Origin: Paracoccus aestuariivivens
GTDB taxonomy: Bacteria; Pseudomonadota; Alphaproteobacteria; Rhodobacterales; Rhodobacteraceae
Direction: 5' to 3'
NCBI RefSeq assembly: GCF_009711225.1
Contig: NZ_WMIE01000003.1
Location: 62,001-126,000, forward strand
DNA: 64,000 nucleotides
How positions within the stretch are numbered: position 1 is the first letter of the stretch; each line of letters begins with the position of its first letter. Under the pieces are notes generated by a model, which was given only the letters and a program-made list of their open reading frames with translations, was not told the origin of the DNA and did not search any database. A program made the translations under genes and the position numbers. Shown here piece after piece: positions 52,055 through 61,117 of this stretch.

Positions 52055-53702
52055 CGCCCGCCCCCAGCATAACGAGTACCTGCGCTATCGTGCGCAGCAG
52101 TTCCGTAGCCAAGTCGAGCGTCGGCTGGATGGCAGCCTGACGGAAGACGAGTTCCGCCCGCTGCGCCTGATGAACGGCGTCTATCTGCAGCTTCACGCCT
52201 ATATGCTGCGCGTGGCCATTCCTTACGGCACGATCAGCCCGGACCAGATGCGTACCCTCGCGCTGCTGGCCGAGAAATGGGACAAGGGCTACGGCCATTG
52301 GACCACGCGTCAGAATATCCAGTATAACTGGCCGAAACTGGTCGATATTCCCGATATGCTGGACGCTTTGGCCGATGTCGGCCTGCATGCGATCCAGACC
52401 TCGGGCAACACGATCCGCAACGTGACGACGGATGCCTTTGCCGGTGCCGCCGCCGACGAAATCATCGATCCGCGCCCCTATGCCGAGGTGCTGCGCGCTT
52501 GGTCCACCGATCACGCCGAATTCCAGTTCTTGCCGCGCAAGTTCAAGATCGCCATTTCTGGCGGCGAGAAGGACCGCGCGGTCATCGCCGCCCATGACAT
52601 CGGTCTGCGGCTGCGCCGCAACGAGGCGGGCGAGTTGGGCTTCCAGGTCTGGATCGGCGGCGGACTGGGCCGCACCCCGATCCTTGGTCAGGTGGTCCGC
52701 GAGTTCCTGCCCGAGGCAGACCTGCTTCCTTACGTCGAGGCGATCATCTCGACCTATAACCTCGCCGGTCGCCGCGACAACAAATACAAGGCCCGCATCA
52801 AGATCACCGTCGCCGAGCGCGGCCTTGACGTGATGCGCGAGGAAATCGAGGCCGAGTTCCTTGTCCGCCGCGCTGTCTTCACCGGCGTCGATCAGGATCT
52901 GGTCGCCGAGTTCAAGGCGGTCTATGCCGCCCCCGCCTTCCGCAATGCCGAAGACGGCGACTACGAAGAACGCCGCGCCGCCAATGTCGGCTTCCGCAGT
53001 TGGACCGATACCAACCTGCAGGCCCACAAGGCACCGGGCTATGCCAGCGTCATGGTGACCTTCAAGGCTCCGGGCCAGACGCCCGGCGATGCCTCGGCCG
53101 CGCAGATGAACCTGCTGGCCGATCTGGCCGAGCGTTACGGCCATAGCGACCTGCGCATCAGCCATGACCAGAACGTCGCCCTGCCGCATGTCCATAAATC
53201 AGACCTGTTCGCGCTTTACAGCGAGCTGAAGGCGGCTGGCCTCGCCACCGCCAATGCCGGGCTGATCAGCGATATCGTCGCCTGCCCGGGCATGGATTAC
53301 TGCGCGCTGGCCACCGCCCGCTCTATCCCGATCGCGCAAGAAATCGCCGATCATTTCCGCGCCCGCGACATCGAGGATGAGATCGGCAAGATCGACATCC
53401 GCATCTCGGGTTGCATCAATGCCTGCGGCCATCACCATCTGGGCCATATCGGCATCCTCGGTCTGGACCGTGCGGGCGTCGAGAATTACCAGATCACGCT
53501 GGGCGGCGACGGCTATGACATTCCGGCCATCGGCCAGCGCCCCGGCGCGGGTTTCCCCGCCGAGGAGGTGGTCCCGGCCATCGACCGCATCATCAATACC
53601 TATCTGGACCTGCGCGACTCGGTCGAGGAACGCTTCATCGACGCCTATCGTCGCGTGGGGGCAGCACCGTTCAAGGCGGCGCTGTATCCGGTCAATGCTT
53701 GA
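52047..53702 (+). CDS. cysI: sulfite/nitrite reductase hemoprotein (sirohaem, 4Fe-4S)
   Basis: A 551-residue reductase carrying out the six-electron reduction of sulfite to sulfide in sulfate assimilation. The C-x5-C ... C-x3-C ligands for the [4Fe-4S]-sirohaem centre are Cys413, Cys419, Cys456 and Cys460. The two ferredoxin-like halves are visible (HWTTRQNIQYNW; SHDQNVALPHV). No flavoprotein cysJ is present, so electrons probably come from ferredoxin, perhaps through the downstream fpr product. It overlaps both neighbours by eight bases. A nitrite reductase role is less likely next to cysH. Confidence 0.95.
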   Translation: MFDARPQHNEYLRYRAQQFRSQVERRLDGSLTEDEFRPLRLMNGVYLQLHAYMLRVAIPYGTISPDQMRTLALLAEKWDKGYGHWTTRQNIQYNWPKLVDIPDMLDALADVGLHAIQTSGNTIRNVTTDAFAGAAADEIIDPRPYAEVLRAWSTDHAEFQFLPRKFKIAISGGEKDRAVIAAHDIGLRLRRNEAGELGFQVWIGGGLGRTPILGQVVREFLPEADLLPYVEAIISTYNLAGRRDNKYKARIKITVAERGLDVMREEIEAEFLVRRAVFTGVDQDLVAEFKAVYAAPAFRNAEDGDYEERRAANVGFRSWTDTNLQAHKAPGYASVMVTFKAPGQTPGDASAAQMNLLADLAERYGHSDLRISHDQNVALPHVHKSDLFALYSELKAAGLATANAGLISDIVACPGMDYCALATARSIPIAQEIADHFRARDIEDEIGKIDIRISGCINACGHHHLGHIGILGLDRAGVENYQITLGGDGYDIPAIGQRPGAGFPAEEVVPAIDRIINTYLDLRDSVEERFIDAYRRVGAAPFKAALYPVNA

Positions 53703-54426
53703 TGGCAGCCTGGATGATCGCGCAGCGCTTCTGAACGACCGTTACAAGCATCACGCCGCGACCGAAGTGTTGCGGCGGGCGCTGAACGATCCCGATCTGG
53801 GCCGGGTGACGCTGGTTTCCAGCTTTGGATCAGAATCGGTCGTGCTGCTGCATATGGTCTCGTTCGTGGCGCCGGGCACGCCGGTCCTGTTCATCGACAC
53901 GCAGATGCTGTTCCCCGAGACGTTGGATTACCAGCTTGAGGTCTCGGAAAAGCTGAAGCTGACCAATGTGCAGGTGGTCCGCGCCTTGGACAGCGAGGTC
54001 GCGCTGAACGATCCCGACGGCACGCTGCATCAGTTCAGCACCGATTCCTGCTGCGACCTGCGCAAGACCATTCCGCTGGAGCGCGAGTTGGGCAAGTTCG
54101 ACGCCTGGATCACCGGCCGCAAGCGGTTCCAAGGCGGCGAGCGTCAGGAGTTGCAGTTCTTCGAGGCCGAGCCTCCGGCGCGGTTGCGGATCAACCCCTT
54201 GGCGCACTGGCGCAAGGAAGACGTTCAGGACTATATGGCCGAGAACAACCTGCCGCGTCACCCGCTGGTCGCCAAGGGCTATGCCTCGATCGGCTGCGCG
54301 CCTTGCACCTCGCCGGTGAAGCCCGGCGAGGACCCCCGCGCCGGTCGCTGGCGCGGCAGCCAGAAGACCGAATGCGGCATCCATTTCATCGGCGGCAAGA
54401 TGGTCCGCGCAGGAGCAAATTCATGA
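53695..54426 (+). CDS. cysH: adenylyl-sulfate (APS) reductase, CysH family
   Basis: Reduces APS to sulfite using thioredoxin or glutathione. The 243-residue protein has the [4Fe-4S] ligands Cys119-Cys120 (DSCCDLRK) and Cys201, Cys204 (GCAPCTSP), which mark the APS type rather than PAPS. The catalytic Cys227 is in ECGIH. SSFGSESVVLLHM is the nucleotide-binding loop. It overlaps cysI by eight bases and the DUF934 gene by four (ATGA). It makes the sulfite that CysI consumes. Confidence 0.95.
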   Translation: MLDGSLDDRAALLNDRYKHHAATEVLRRALNDPDLGRVTLVSSFGSESVVLLHMVSFVAPGTPVLFIDTQMLFPETLDYQLEVSEKLKLTNVQVVRALDSEVALNDPDGTLHQFSTDSCCDLRKTIPLERELGKFDAWITGRKRFQGGERQELQFFEAEPPARLRINPLAHWRKEDVQDYMAENNLPRHPLVAKGYASIGCAPCTSPVKPGEDPRAGRWRGSQKTECGIHFIGGKMVRAGANS

Positions 54427-54806
54427 GCGATTTCTACCTTGTCCGCGATGACGGCTTCCACCCTTTCGACGCCACGCAAGATGGGGCCGAGCCGGTTTCC
54501 CTTGCCCCGGATGTTGATCCGGCGAGTTTGGGTGACTATCTTGGGCATGATCTTCTTGCCATCGAGTTTCCCTCTTTCAGCGATGGGCGCGGCTTCACGC
54601 TGGCGCGTCTTCTGCGTGAAAAGGGCTACAAGGGGCGGCTTCGCGCCGTGGGCGGGCTGATTGCCGACCAATATGCCATGGCACGCCGCGTCGGTTTCGA
54701 CGAGGTGCGCATTTCCGCAGCGCTCGCCCAACGCCAGCCGCAGGAGCAATGGCTTTACCGCGCCGACTGGCAGCAATGGGATCACCGTTCGCGCCTTGCC
54801 GGCTGA
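54423..54806 (+). CDS. DUF934 protein of the sulfite reductase operon
   Basis: A 127-residue DUF934 protein, often annotated as an oxidoreductase-associated protein beside cysI/cysH. The conserved core is IEFPSFSDGRGFTLARLLRE, followed by GYKGRLRAVGGLIADQYAMARRVGFDE. Soluble, no cofactor motif. The ATGA overlap with cysH shows tight coupling. Function unknown, very probably in sulfur assimilation. Confidence 0.9.
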   Translation: MSDFYLVRDDGFHPFDATQDGAEPVSLAPDVDPASLGDYLGHDLLAIEFPSFSDGRGFTLARLLREKGYKGRLRAVGGLIADQYAMARRVGFDEVRISAALAQRQPQEQWLYRADWQQWDHRSRLAG

Positions 54807-54861
54807 GCTTGCCGGGGTTTCCCCCAGCTTCCTGATGACTTAGATAAACCGGGACCCTGAC

Positions 54862-55701
54862 ATGACACTGGATCTCTCCGTGGCCGACGCTGCCGTGAAA
54901 CCCGCCAAGACCCTGCCCGATGCGCAGACCGTGACCTCGGTCCAGCATTGGAGCGATACGCTGTTCTCGTTCCGCGTGACGCGTCCTGCCAGCCTGCGCT
55001 TCCGCTCGGGCGAGTTCGTGATGATCGGCCTGCCGGGTGATAACGGCAAACCGATCCTGCGCGCCTATTCCATCGCCTCGCCCAATTGGGACGATGAGCT
55101 GGAATTCTATTCGATCAAGGTGCCGGACGGGCCGCTGACCTCGAAGCTGCAGCTGATCCAGCCGGGCGATGAGATCATCCTGCGCCCTAAACCGGTCGGC
55201 ACGCTGGTGCTGGACGCGCTGCTGCCCGGCAAGCGGATGTGGTTCCTTGCCACCGGGACGGGCCTTGCGCCCTTCGCCTCGCTGATGCGCGACCCGGAGA
55301 CCTATGAGCGCTACGAGCAGGTCATCATGATGCATACCTGCCGCACCGCCGAGGAACTGACCTATGGCCGCGAGCTGGTCGAGAACCTGAAGCATGACGA
55401 GCTTCTGGGTGAGATCTATGGCGAGGACTTCGCCAAGCGTCTGCTCTACTACCCGACCACGACCCGCGAAGAGAGCCCCTTCATGGGCCGGATCACCGAC
55501 AACCTGACCTCGGGCAAGGTGTTCGAGGATCTGAACCTGCCGCCGATGGATGTGGCGAATGACCGCGCCATGGTCTGTGGCAGCCTTGCCTTCAACGTCG
55601 ACGTCAAGGCGGTGCTGGAAGGCTTTGGCCTGCGTGAAGGCGCGAACAGCGACCCGAAGGAATTCGTGGTCGAGAAGGCTTTCGTCGGCGAAGGCGTGTG
55701 A
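54862..55701 (+). CDS. fpr: ferredoxin/flavodoxin-NADP+ reductase
   Basis: A 279-residue FAD enzyme passing electrons between NADPH and ferredoxin or flavodoxin. It has the FAD-binding RAYSIAS, the NADP-binding GTGLAPFASLMRDPETYERY, and the terminal EKAFVGEGV typical of Rhodobacter-type FPR. It lies 55 bases after the DUF934 gene and so may share the operon and supply reduced ferredoxin to CysI. GGGACC precedes the ATG. A terminator follows. Confidence 0.95.
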   Translation: MTLDLSVADAAVKPAKTLPDAQTVTSVQHWSDTLFSFRVTRPASLRFRSGEFVMIGLPGDNGKPILRAYSIASPNWDDELEFYSIKVPDGPLTSKLQLIQPGDEIILRPKPVGTLVLDALLPGKRMWFLATGTGLAPFASLMRDPETYERYEQVIMMHTCRTAEELTYGRELVENLKHDELLGEIYGEDFAKRLLYYPTTTREESPFMGRITDNLTSGKVFEDLNLPPMDVANDRAMVCGSLAFNVDVKAVLEGFGLREGANSDPKEFVVEKAFVGEGV

Positions 55702-55707
55702 TTTCGG

Positions 55708-55731
55708 CGGGGGCGTTTCGCCCCCGTTTTT
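55708..55731 (+). terminator. intrinsic terminator after fpr
   Basis: CGGGGGCG (55708-55715) pairs with CGCCCCCG (55719-55726) around TTT, followed by five T residues. It closes the sulfur unit before topA. Confidence 0.88.
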
Positions 55732-55868
55732 ATGCTTTTGCGGTCCGTTGAGCTTCCTCGCGGGCCGTTTCGCCTTCTACGGGAATCTTGACCCCAAAGA
55801 CGGCGAGCGTTGACAGTTCGCCGGGGGATGCCCATTTTCCCCGCCCGAATCATCTCGAAGGATTGCCC

Positions 55869-58469
55869 ATGCCTGTCGTCGTCGTCGAATCTCCGGCCAA
55901 GGCCAAGACGATCAACAAGTACCTTGGCGACGATTATACGGTTCTCGCGTCCTTTGGGCATGTGCGGGACCTGCCGCCCAAGGATGGCAGCGTCGATCCC
56001 GAAGCCGATTTCGAAATGAAATGGGAAGTCGCCTCGGATTCGAAAAAGCACGTCAAGGCGATCAAGGATGCGCTGGCCTCGGACCCGAACCTGATCCTTG
56101 CTACCGACCCCGATCGCGAGGGCGAGGCAATTTCATGGCACCTGCTTGAGACGCTGGCCCCGGCGCTGAAGAAGGGCGCACAGGTCAGCCGCGTAACCTT
56201 CAACGCGATTACCAAGAATGCCGTGACCGAGGCCATGGCGGCCCCGCGCCAGATCGATCAGCCGCTGGTCGATGCCTATCTGGCACGCCGCGCGCTGGAT
56301 TATCTGGTCGGCTTCAACCTGTCGCCCGTGCTGTGGCGCAAGCTGCCCGGCGCGAAATCGGCGGGCCGCGTGCAGTCGGTCGCCCTGCGGGTCATCGTCG
56401 ACCGCGAAATGGAGATCGAGGCATTCAGGGCCCGCGAATATTGGTCGGTCCATGCCAAGCTTGCGACCCCGCGCGGCGATCAGTTCGATGCGGCGCTGAC
56501 CGTCTATGGCGGCAAGAAGCTTGAGCGCTTCGACATCGCGACCGAGAAGGACGCGATGCTGGCGGTCTCGGCCATCGCGAGCCGCGATCTGAAGGTCGCG
56601 AGCGTTACCGCGAAACCGGCCAGCCGGAACCCGTGGCCGCCCTTCATGACCTCGACCTTGCAGCAAGAGGCCAGCCGCAAGCTGGGCCTTGGCGCGCGGG
56701 CCTGCATGTCGGCGGCGCAGCGGCTGTATGAAGCGGGCCACATCACCTATATGCGGACCGACGGTATCGACATGGCCCCCGAAGCCGTGATGTCGGCGCG
56801 CGACGCGATCAAGAAGCGTTTCGGCGAGGAATACCTGCCGTCGAGCCCGCGCATGTACAAGAACAAGGCCAAGAACGCGCAAGAGGCCCATGAATGTATC
56901 CGCCCGACGGATATGTTCATGTCGCCCGACAAGCTGCCGGTGTCCGACAAGGACCAGAAGGCGCTGTATGACCTGATCTGGAAGCGCACGATTGCCAGCC
57001 AGATGGAATCGGCCCGGATGGAGCGCACGACCGTCGAGATCGCCTCGGATGACGCGCAGGTGGGTCTGCGCGCCAATGGGCAGGTCATGATGTTCGACGG
57101 CTTCCTGAAGGTCTATGATCAGGGCCGCGACGATGAGGAAGACGAGGACTCGCGCCGCCTGCCGCTGGTCAAGGAAGGCGAGAAGGCCGACAAGCGTTCC
57201 GTCAGCCCCGAGCAGCATTTCACCCAAGCCCCGCCGCGCTATACCGAGGCGACGCTGGTGAAGCGCATGGAAGAGCTGGGGATCGGTCGCCCCTCGACCT
57301 ATGCCTCGATCGTCACGACCATTCAGGACCGCGACTATGTCCGCAAGGAACAGAACCGCCTGATCCCCGAGGACAAGGGGCGGCTGGTCACGATCTTCCT
57401 GCTGAAATATTTCCCGCGCTATGTGAGCTACGATTTCACGTCGAGCCTTGAAGGCGAGTTGGACGACATCTCCTCAGGCGAGCGCGCCTATCGCGAGGTG
57501 CTGCGCCGCTTCTGGAAGGATTTTACGGCTGCGCTGGAAGGGACTTCCGAACTGCGGATCGGTGAGGTGCTGGAGGCGATCGACGAGGCGCTGGCCCCGC
57601 ATTTGTACCCGGCGCGTGCCGACGGGACCGATCCGCGCGAATGCCCGCTGTGCCACAAGGGGCGGCTGCATCTGAAGACGGCGCGTTCGGGCGGGGCCTT
57701 CATCGGCTGCACCAACTATCCCGAATGCCGCTTTACCCGCCCGATCAGCAGCCCCGAGGGCGAGGTTGTCGGCGATGCGGTGCTGGGCACCGACAATGGC
57801 GACGAGATCAGCCTGAAGAATGGCCGCTTCGGGCCTTATGTCCAGCGCGGCGAGGCGACGGCGGAAGTGCCGAAACCGCCGCGTGCTTCGGTGCCGAAGG
57901 GCTGGGATCTGGCCTCGGTCGATCTGGAGCGGGCCTTGGCGCTGCTGGCGCTGCCGCGCGAGATCGGCGCGCATCCCGAGGATGGCGTGGCCGTCGAAGC
58001 CGGGATCGGTCGCTATGGTCCCTATGTGAAGCATGGCGCGAAATATGTGAACCTGCCCGATGTCGATGAGGTCTTTACCATCGGCATGAACCGCGCGGTC
58101 GAGGTTCTTGCCTCGAAAGTGGTGCGGGGCAGGGCGGCGGCAGCCGCGCCTTTGGTCGAGCTGGGCGAGCATCCCGAGGGCGGCCCGGTGCAGGTTCTGG
58201 CCGGGCGCTATGGGCCTTATGTCAAATGGGGCAAGGTCAACGCGACGCTGCCGCGCGATCTGGAGCCAGAGGCGGTCTCGCTGGAGCGCGCGCTGGAGCT
58301 GATCACCGAAAAGGCCGGCAAGACCAAGAAACCGGCGAAGAAGGCCCCGGCCAAAACCGCCGAGAAAAAGCCCGCCGCCAAGAAGGCCGCCACCAAGACT
58401 GGCACCAAGACCGCCGCCAAGAAGCCTGCCGCGAAGAAGGCGGCGACCAAGGCACCGAAGGCCGAGTAA
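55869..58469 (+). CDS. topA: DNA topoisomerase I
   Basis: Type IA topoisomerase relaxing negative supercoils, 866 residues. The N-terminal TOPRIM domain starts VVVESPAKAKTINKYLG and has DPDREGEAISWHL. Tyr294 in TYMRTDG is the active-site residue. One C-terminal zinc ribbon (CPLCHKGRLHL ... GCTNYPEC) and two topoisomerase C-terminal repeats (GRYGPYVKHG, GRYGPYVKWG) follow. A Lys/Ala-rich tail like histone H1 ends it. The ATG at 55869 has GAAGGATT upstream. A terminator follows. Confidence 0.97.
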   Translation: MPVVVVESPAKAKTINKYLGDDYTVLASFGHVRDLPPKDGSVDPEADFEMKWEVASDSKKHVKAIKDALASDPNLILATDPDREGEAISWHLLETLAPALKKGAQVSRVTFNAITKNAVTEAMAAPRQIDQPLVDAYLARRALDYLVGFNLSPVLWRKLPGAKSAGRVQSVALRVIVDREMEIEAFRAREYWSVHAKLATPRGDQFDAALTVYGGKKLERFDIATEKDAMLAVSAIASRDLKVASVTAKPASRNPWPPFMTSTLQQEASRKLGLGARACMSAAQRLYEAGHITYMRTDGIDMAPEAVMSARDAIKKRFGEEYLPSSPRMYKNKAKNAQEAHECIRPTDMFMSPDKLPVSDKDQKALYDLIWKRTIASQMESARMERTTVEIASDDAQVGLRANGQVMMFDGFLKVYDQGRDDEEDEDSRRLPLVKEGEKADKRSVSPEQHFTQAPPRYTEATLVKRMEELGIGRPSTYASIVTTIQDRDYVRKEQNRLIPEDKGRLVTIFLLKYFPRYVSYDFTSSLEGELDDISSGERAYREVLRRFWKDFTAALEGTSELRIGEVLEAIDEALAPHLYPARADGTDPRECPLCHKGRLHLKTARSGGAFIGCTNYPECRFTRPISSPEGEVVGDAVLGTDNGDEISLKNGRFGPYVQRGEATAEVPKPPRASVPKGWDLASVDLERALALLALPREIGAHPEDGVAVEAGIGRYGPYVKHGAKYVNLPDVDEVFTIGMNRAVEVLASKVVRGRAAAAAPLVELGEHPEGGPVQVLAGRYGPYVKWGKVNATLPRDLEPEAVSLERALELITEKAGKTKKPAKKAPAKTAEKKPAAKKAATKTGTKTAAKKPAAKKAATKAPKAE

Positions 58470-58487
58470 TCCGGCAATTTCGACATG

Positions 58488-58525
58488 TCCTGCCTCGAAC
58501 GCGATCCGTTCGGGGCGGGATTTTT
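58488..58525 (+). terminator. strong terminator after topA
   Basis: Bases 58488-58501 pair with 58507-58520 in a 14-bp stem with a few G-T pairs and a five-base loop. Five T residues follow. Confidence 0.9.
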
Positions 58526-58544
58526 CATGCCGCGGTGCGGCGCG

Positions 58545-58574
58545 TTGACTTCGCATCCCATCCCCGCCAAAAAT
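58545..58574 (+). promoter_or_regulatory. candidate promoter of scoAB
   Basis: TTGACT (58545-58550) and AAAAAT (58569-58574) have an 18-base spacing and lie directly between the topA terminator and the scoA ribosome site. The -10 is weak. Confidence 0.35.
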
Positions 58575-58599
58575 TTCTGAACTTCATGCGGAGGAGCGG

Positions 58600-59304
58600 A
58601 TGAAAAAGATCTATGGCAGCGCGGAGGCCGCGCTGGAGGGAGTCTTGCAAGACGGGATCCTGATTGCGGCGGGGGGCTTCGGGCTCTGCGGCATTCCCGA
58701 ATTGCTGATCGGCGCGATCCACAAATCGGGCGTCAAGGACCTGACCATTGCCAGCAACAATTGCGGCGTGGACGGGTTCGGCTTGGGCATCCTGCTCGAC
58801 TCGCGCCAGATCAGGAAGATGATCTCGTCCTATGTCGGCGAGAATGCGGAATTCATGCGCCAGTATCTGTCGGGCGAGCTGGAGCTGGAATTCAACCCTC
58901 AGGGCACTTTGGCCGAGCGGATGCGGGCGGGCGGTGCGGGTATTCCCGGTTTCTACACCAAGACCGGCGTCGGCACGGTCATCGCCGAGGGCAAGGAACA
59001 CAAGGATTTCGACGGCGAGACCTATATCCTTGAACGCGGTCTGGTCGCCGATCTGGCCATCGTGAAGGGCTGGAAGGCGGATGAAAGCGGCAATGTGGTC
59101 TTTCGCAAGACCGCGCGCAACTTCAACGTTCCGGCGGCGAAATGCGGGCGCGTCTGCATCGTCGAGGTCGAGGAAATCGTCCCGACCGGTAGCCTTGATC
59201 CGGATGCGATCCACTTGCCGGGTATCTATGTCCACCGCCTGATCCAAGGCGCGCATGAAAAGCGCATCGAACAGCGCACCACCCGCAAGAAGGAGACCGC
59301 GTGA
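58600..59304 (+). CDS. scoA: succinyl-CoA:3-ketoacid CoA-transferase subunit A
   Basis: Alpha subunit of the heterodimeric class I CoA-transferase that activates acetoacetate with succinyl-CoA for ketone body or polyhydroxybutyrate breakdown. The 234-residue protein has [18 protein letters not shown] and [14 protein letters not shown] near the start and [13 protein letters not shown] in the middle. The ribosome site GGAGGAGCGG precedes the ATG at 58600. The stop overlaps the scoB ATG by one base. Confidence 0.95.
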   Translation: MKKIYGSAEAALEGVLQDGILIAAGGFGLCGIPELLIGAIHKSGVKDLTIASNNCGVDGFGLGILLDSRQIRKMISSYVGENAEFMRQYLSGELELEFNPQGTLAERMRAGGAGIPGFYTKTGVGTVIAEGKEHKDFDGETYILERGLVADLAIVKGWKADESGNVVFRKTARNFNVPAAKCGRVCIVEVEEIVPTGSLDPDAIHLPGIYVHRLIQGAHEKRIEQRTTRKKETA

Positions 59305-59933
59305 TGCCTTGGGATCGGAACCAGATGGCTGCCCGCGCCGCGCAGGAATTGCAGGACGGCTGGTATGTGAACCTTGGCATCGGCATCCCGACGCTGGTCG
59401 CGAACTACATTCCCGAGGGCGTCGAGGTCACGCTGCAATCGGAAAACGGCATGTTGGGCATCGGCCCCTTTCCCTTTGAGGGCGAAGAGGACCCGGACCT
59501 GATCAACGCGGGCAAGCAGACCGTAACGGCTTTGCCGCAGACGGCCTTCTTTGACAGCTCGGAAAGCTTTGCGATGATCCGCGGCGGCAAGATCGCCATG
59601 GCAATCCTTGGCGCGATGGAGGTCTCAGAGACGGGTGATCTGGCGAACTGGATGATCCCCGGCAAGCTGGTCAAAGGCATGGGCGGCGCGATGGATCTGG
59701 TCGCGGGCGTCAAACGCGTCGTGGTGGTCATGGATCACACCAACAAGGCGGGCGAATCCAAGGTGCTGAAATCCTGCACCCTGCCGCTGACTGGCCAAGG
59801 CGTCGTGAACCGCATCATCACCAATCTGGGGGTGCTGGATGTGGTCGAGGGCGGGTTGAAAATCGTCCAGACCGCCGATGGCGTGACCGAGGCCGAACTG
59901 CGCGCATCGACCGAGGCGACCATCGTCGGTTGA
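59304..59933 (+). CDS. scoB: succinyl-CoA:3-ketoacid CoA-transferase subunit B
   Basis: Beta subunit of the CoA-transferase, 209 residues. The catalytic glutamate lies in [11 protein letters not shown], and [20 protein letters not shown] precedes it. The GTG one codon upstream is in frame, but ATG at 59304 (TGATG overlap with scoA) with AAGGAG upstream is the likely start. The pair forms a separate transcription unit between terminators. Confidence 0.95.
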   Translation: MPWDRNQMAARAAQELQDGWYVNLGIGIPTLVANYIPEGVEVTLQSENGMLGIGPFPFEGEEDPDLINAGKQTVTALPQTAFFDSSESFAMIRGGKIAMAILGAMEVSETGDLANWMIPGKLVKGMGGAMDLVAGVKRVVVVMDHTNKAGESKVLKSCTLPLTGQGVVNRIITNLGVLDVVEGGLKIVQTADGVTEAELRASTEATIVG

Positions 59934-59953
59934 GCTTTCGATCCGATCGCATT

Positions 59954-59972
59954 AGGGGGCGGCTTGCCCCCT
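59954..59972 (+). terminator. possible terminator after scoB
   Basis: AGGGGGC (59954-59960) pairs with GCCCCCT (59966-59972) around GGCTT, 20 bases after scoB. There is no T tract, so termination would need help or the hairpin has another role. Confidence 0.35.
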
Positions 59973-60026
59973 GATGCAGCTTGGCTGCCGATTCCCCTTG
60001 GGCATCCGAAGAAAAAGGAACGCAGC

Positions 60027-60602
60027 GTGCTTGGCCCGGACGAGATCACAGGACTTTTCACCCGCGACGGACGCTATCTTTGCGCGCGCTGGGGCAGACC
60101 GGTCGCTCCGGTCATTTTCGGCCTGTCGGATGAGACGCTGGAGATATTTCGCAGCGTGACCCGCACGGCTTTGGCCCATGCCGTTCACTCCATCGTTGAG
60201 ACTGACCCCGAAATGGGTGCGAACCTGATGATGTTCTTCGTCCGTGACTGGGACGATCTTGAGGATATACCCGACCTCGCACAATTGACCGGCCAATCCG
60301 ACCTGCCCGAACGGCTGAAATCGGGCAAGGCGGACCAGTACCGCATCTTCCGCTTCGACGCCGATGGCGGCATCCGTGCTTGCATGACCTTCGTGAATAT
60401 GGGCGGCAAGCTAGCCGATGCCCATCCGGCGGAATTGGCCGAGGCGATGATGATGCGCGCCATGCTGACCTTTGCCCGCGAAGTCAACCCGTCGGCGGCA
60501 CTGGCCGAGTTGATCCGTGCCGCCTATGATCCGGTCATGCCCGTCGCGGCCACGGACCCCTCGCATGCGCTGCGCCTTGCCGCGCGCCTGCCGCGTCGCT
60601 GA
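60027..60602 (+). CDS. hypothetical protein between scoB and ybgC
   Basis: I recognise no family. The 191-residue soluble product (from GTG 60027, with AAAAAGGAACG upstream) has no membrane segment or signal. A short Asp-rich stretch (FVRDWDDLEDIPDLAQLTG) follows MMFFV, and the C-terminal half has MMMRAMLTFAREVNPS, rich in Ala and Arg. A longer TTG start at 59964 is in frame but has no ribosome site. Only 12 bases separate its stop from ybgC, so it may be cotranscribed with the tol-pal genes. Confidence 0.7.
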   Translation: MLGPDEITGLFTRDGRYLCARWGRPVAPVIFGLSDETLEIFRSVTRTALAHAVHSIVETDPEMGANLMMFFVRDWDDLEDIPDLAQLTGQSDLPERLKSGKADQYRIFRFDADGGIRACMTFVNMGGKLADAHPAELAEAMMMRAMLTFAREVNPSAALAELIRAAYDPVMPVAATDPSHALRLAARLPRR

Positions 60603-60614
60603 AAGGAACCCGCC

Positions 60615-61019
60615 ATGCACCAGTTCCCCGTCCGCGTCTATTACGAGGATACCGACCTTGCAGGCATCGTCTATTACGCGAATTACCTGAAATTCATCGA
60701 GCGCGCCCGCAGCGAATGGCTGCGCGCCGTTGGCGTTGATCAGGTCGCGATGAAGTCCGAGGGGCTCGTCTTTGTCGTGCGCCGCATCGAGGCGGATTAC
60801 ATTGCTCCGGCCCGTTTCGACGACAACCTGACGGTCCATTCCAGCATTCACGAGATGGGTGCCGCGCGGATCACCATGTGCCAGAAGGTGCGGCGCGGGG
60901 ACCAGTTGCTGTTCTCGGCGGTGGTGACGCTGGTCTGCATCACCGAGGCTGGCCGTCCCGTGCGCCTGCCTAAAGATGTGACCTCACGGTTCGTCGATAC
61001 CGAATCCCGTTGTTCCTGA
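60615..61019 (+). CDS. ybgC: tol-pal-associated acyl-CoA thioesterase
   Basis: A 134-residue hot-dog-fold thioesterase of the YbgC type, which opens tol-pal clusters in most proteobacteria. YYEDTDLAGIVYYANYLKF carries the catalytic aspartate, and IERARSEWLRAVG follows. AAAGGAACC precedes the ATG at 60615. Its link to Tol function is still unclear. 98 bases separate it from tolQ, possibly with another promoter. Confidence 0.95.
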   Translation: MHQFPVRVYYEDTDLAGIVYYANYLKFIERARSEWLRAVGVDQVAMKSEGLVFVVRRIEADYIAPARFDDNLTVHSSIHEMGAARITMCQKVRRGDQLLFSAVVTLVCITEAGRPVRLPKDVTSRFVDTESRCS

Positions 61020-61117
61020 CGCAGAATTGACGTGAGCGGGCTTTGTCTGGCCGCGTCGTTCTGCTAATCGGCAGGCGAGAAGCCGCGCTGCAGCGGCCAA
61101 ATTCACAGGCCTGATTC

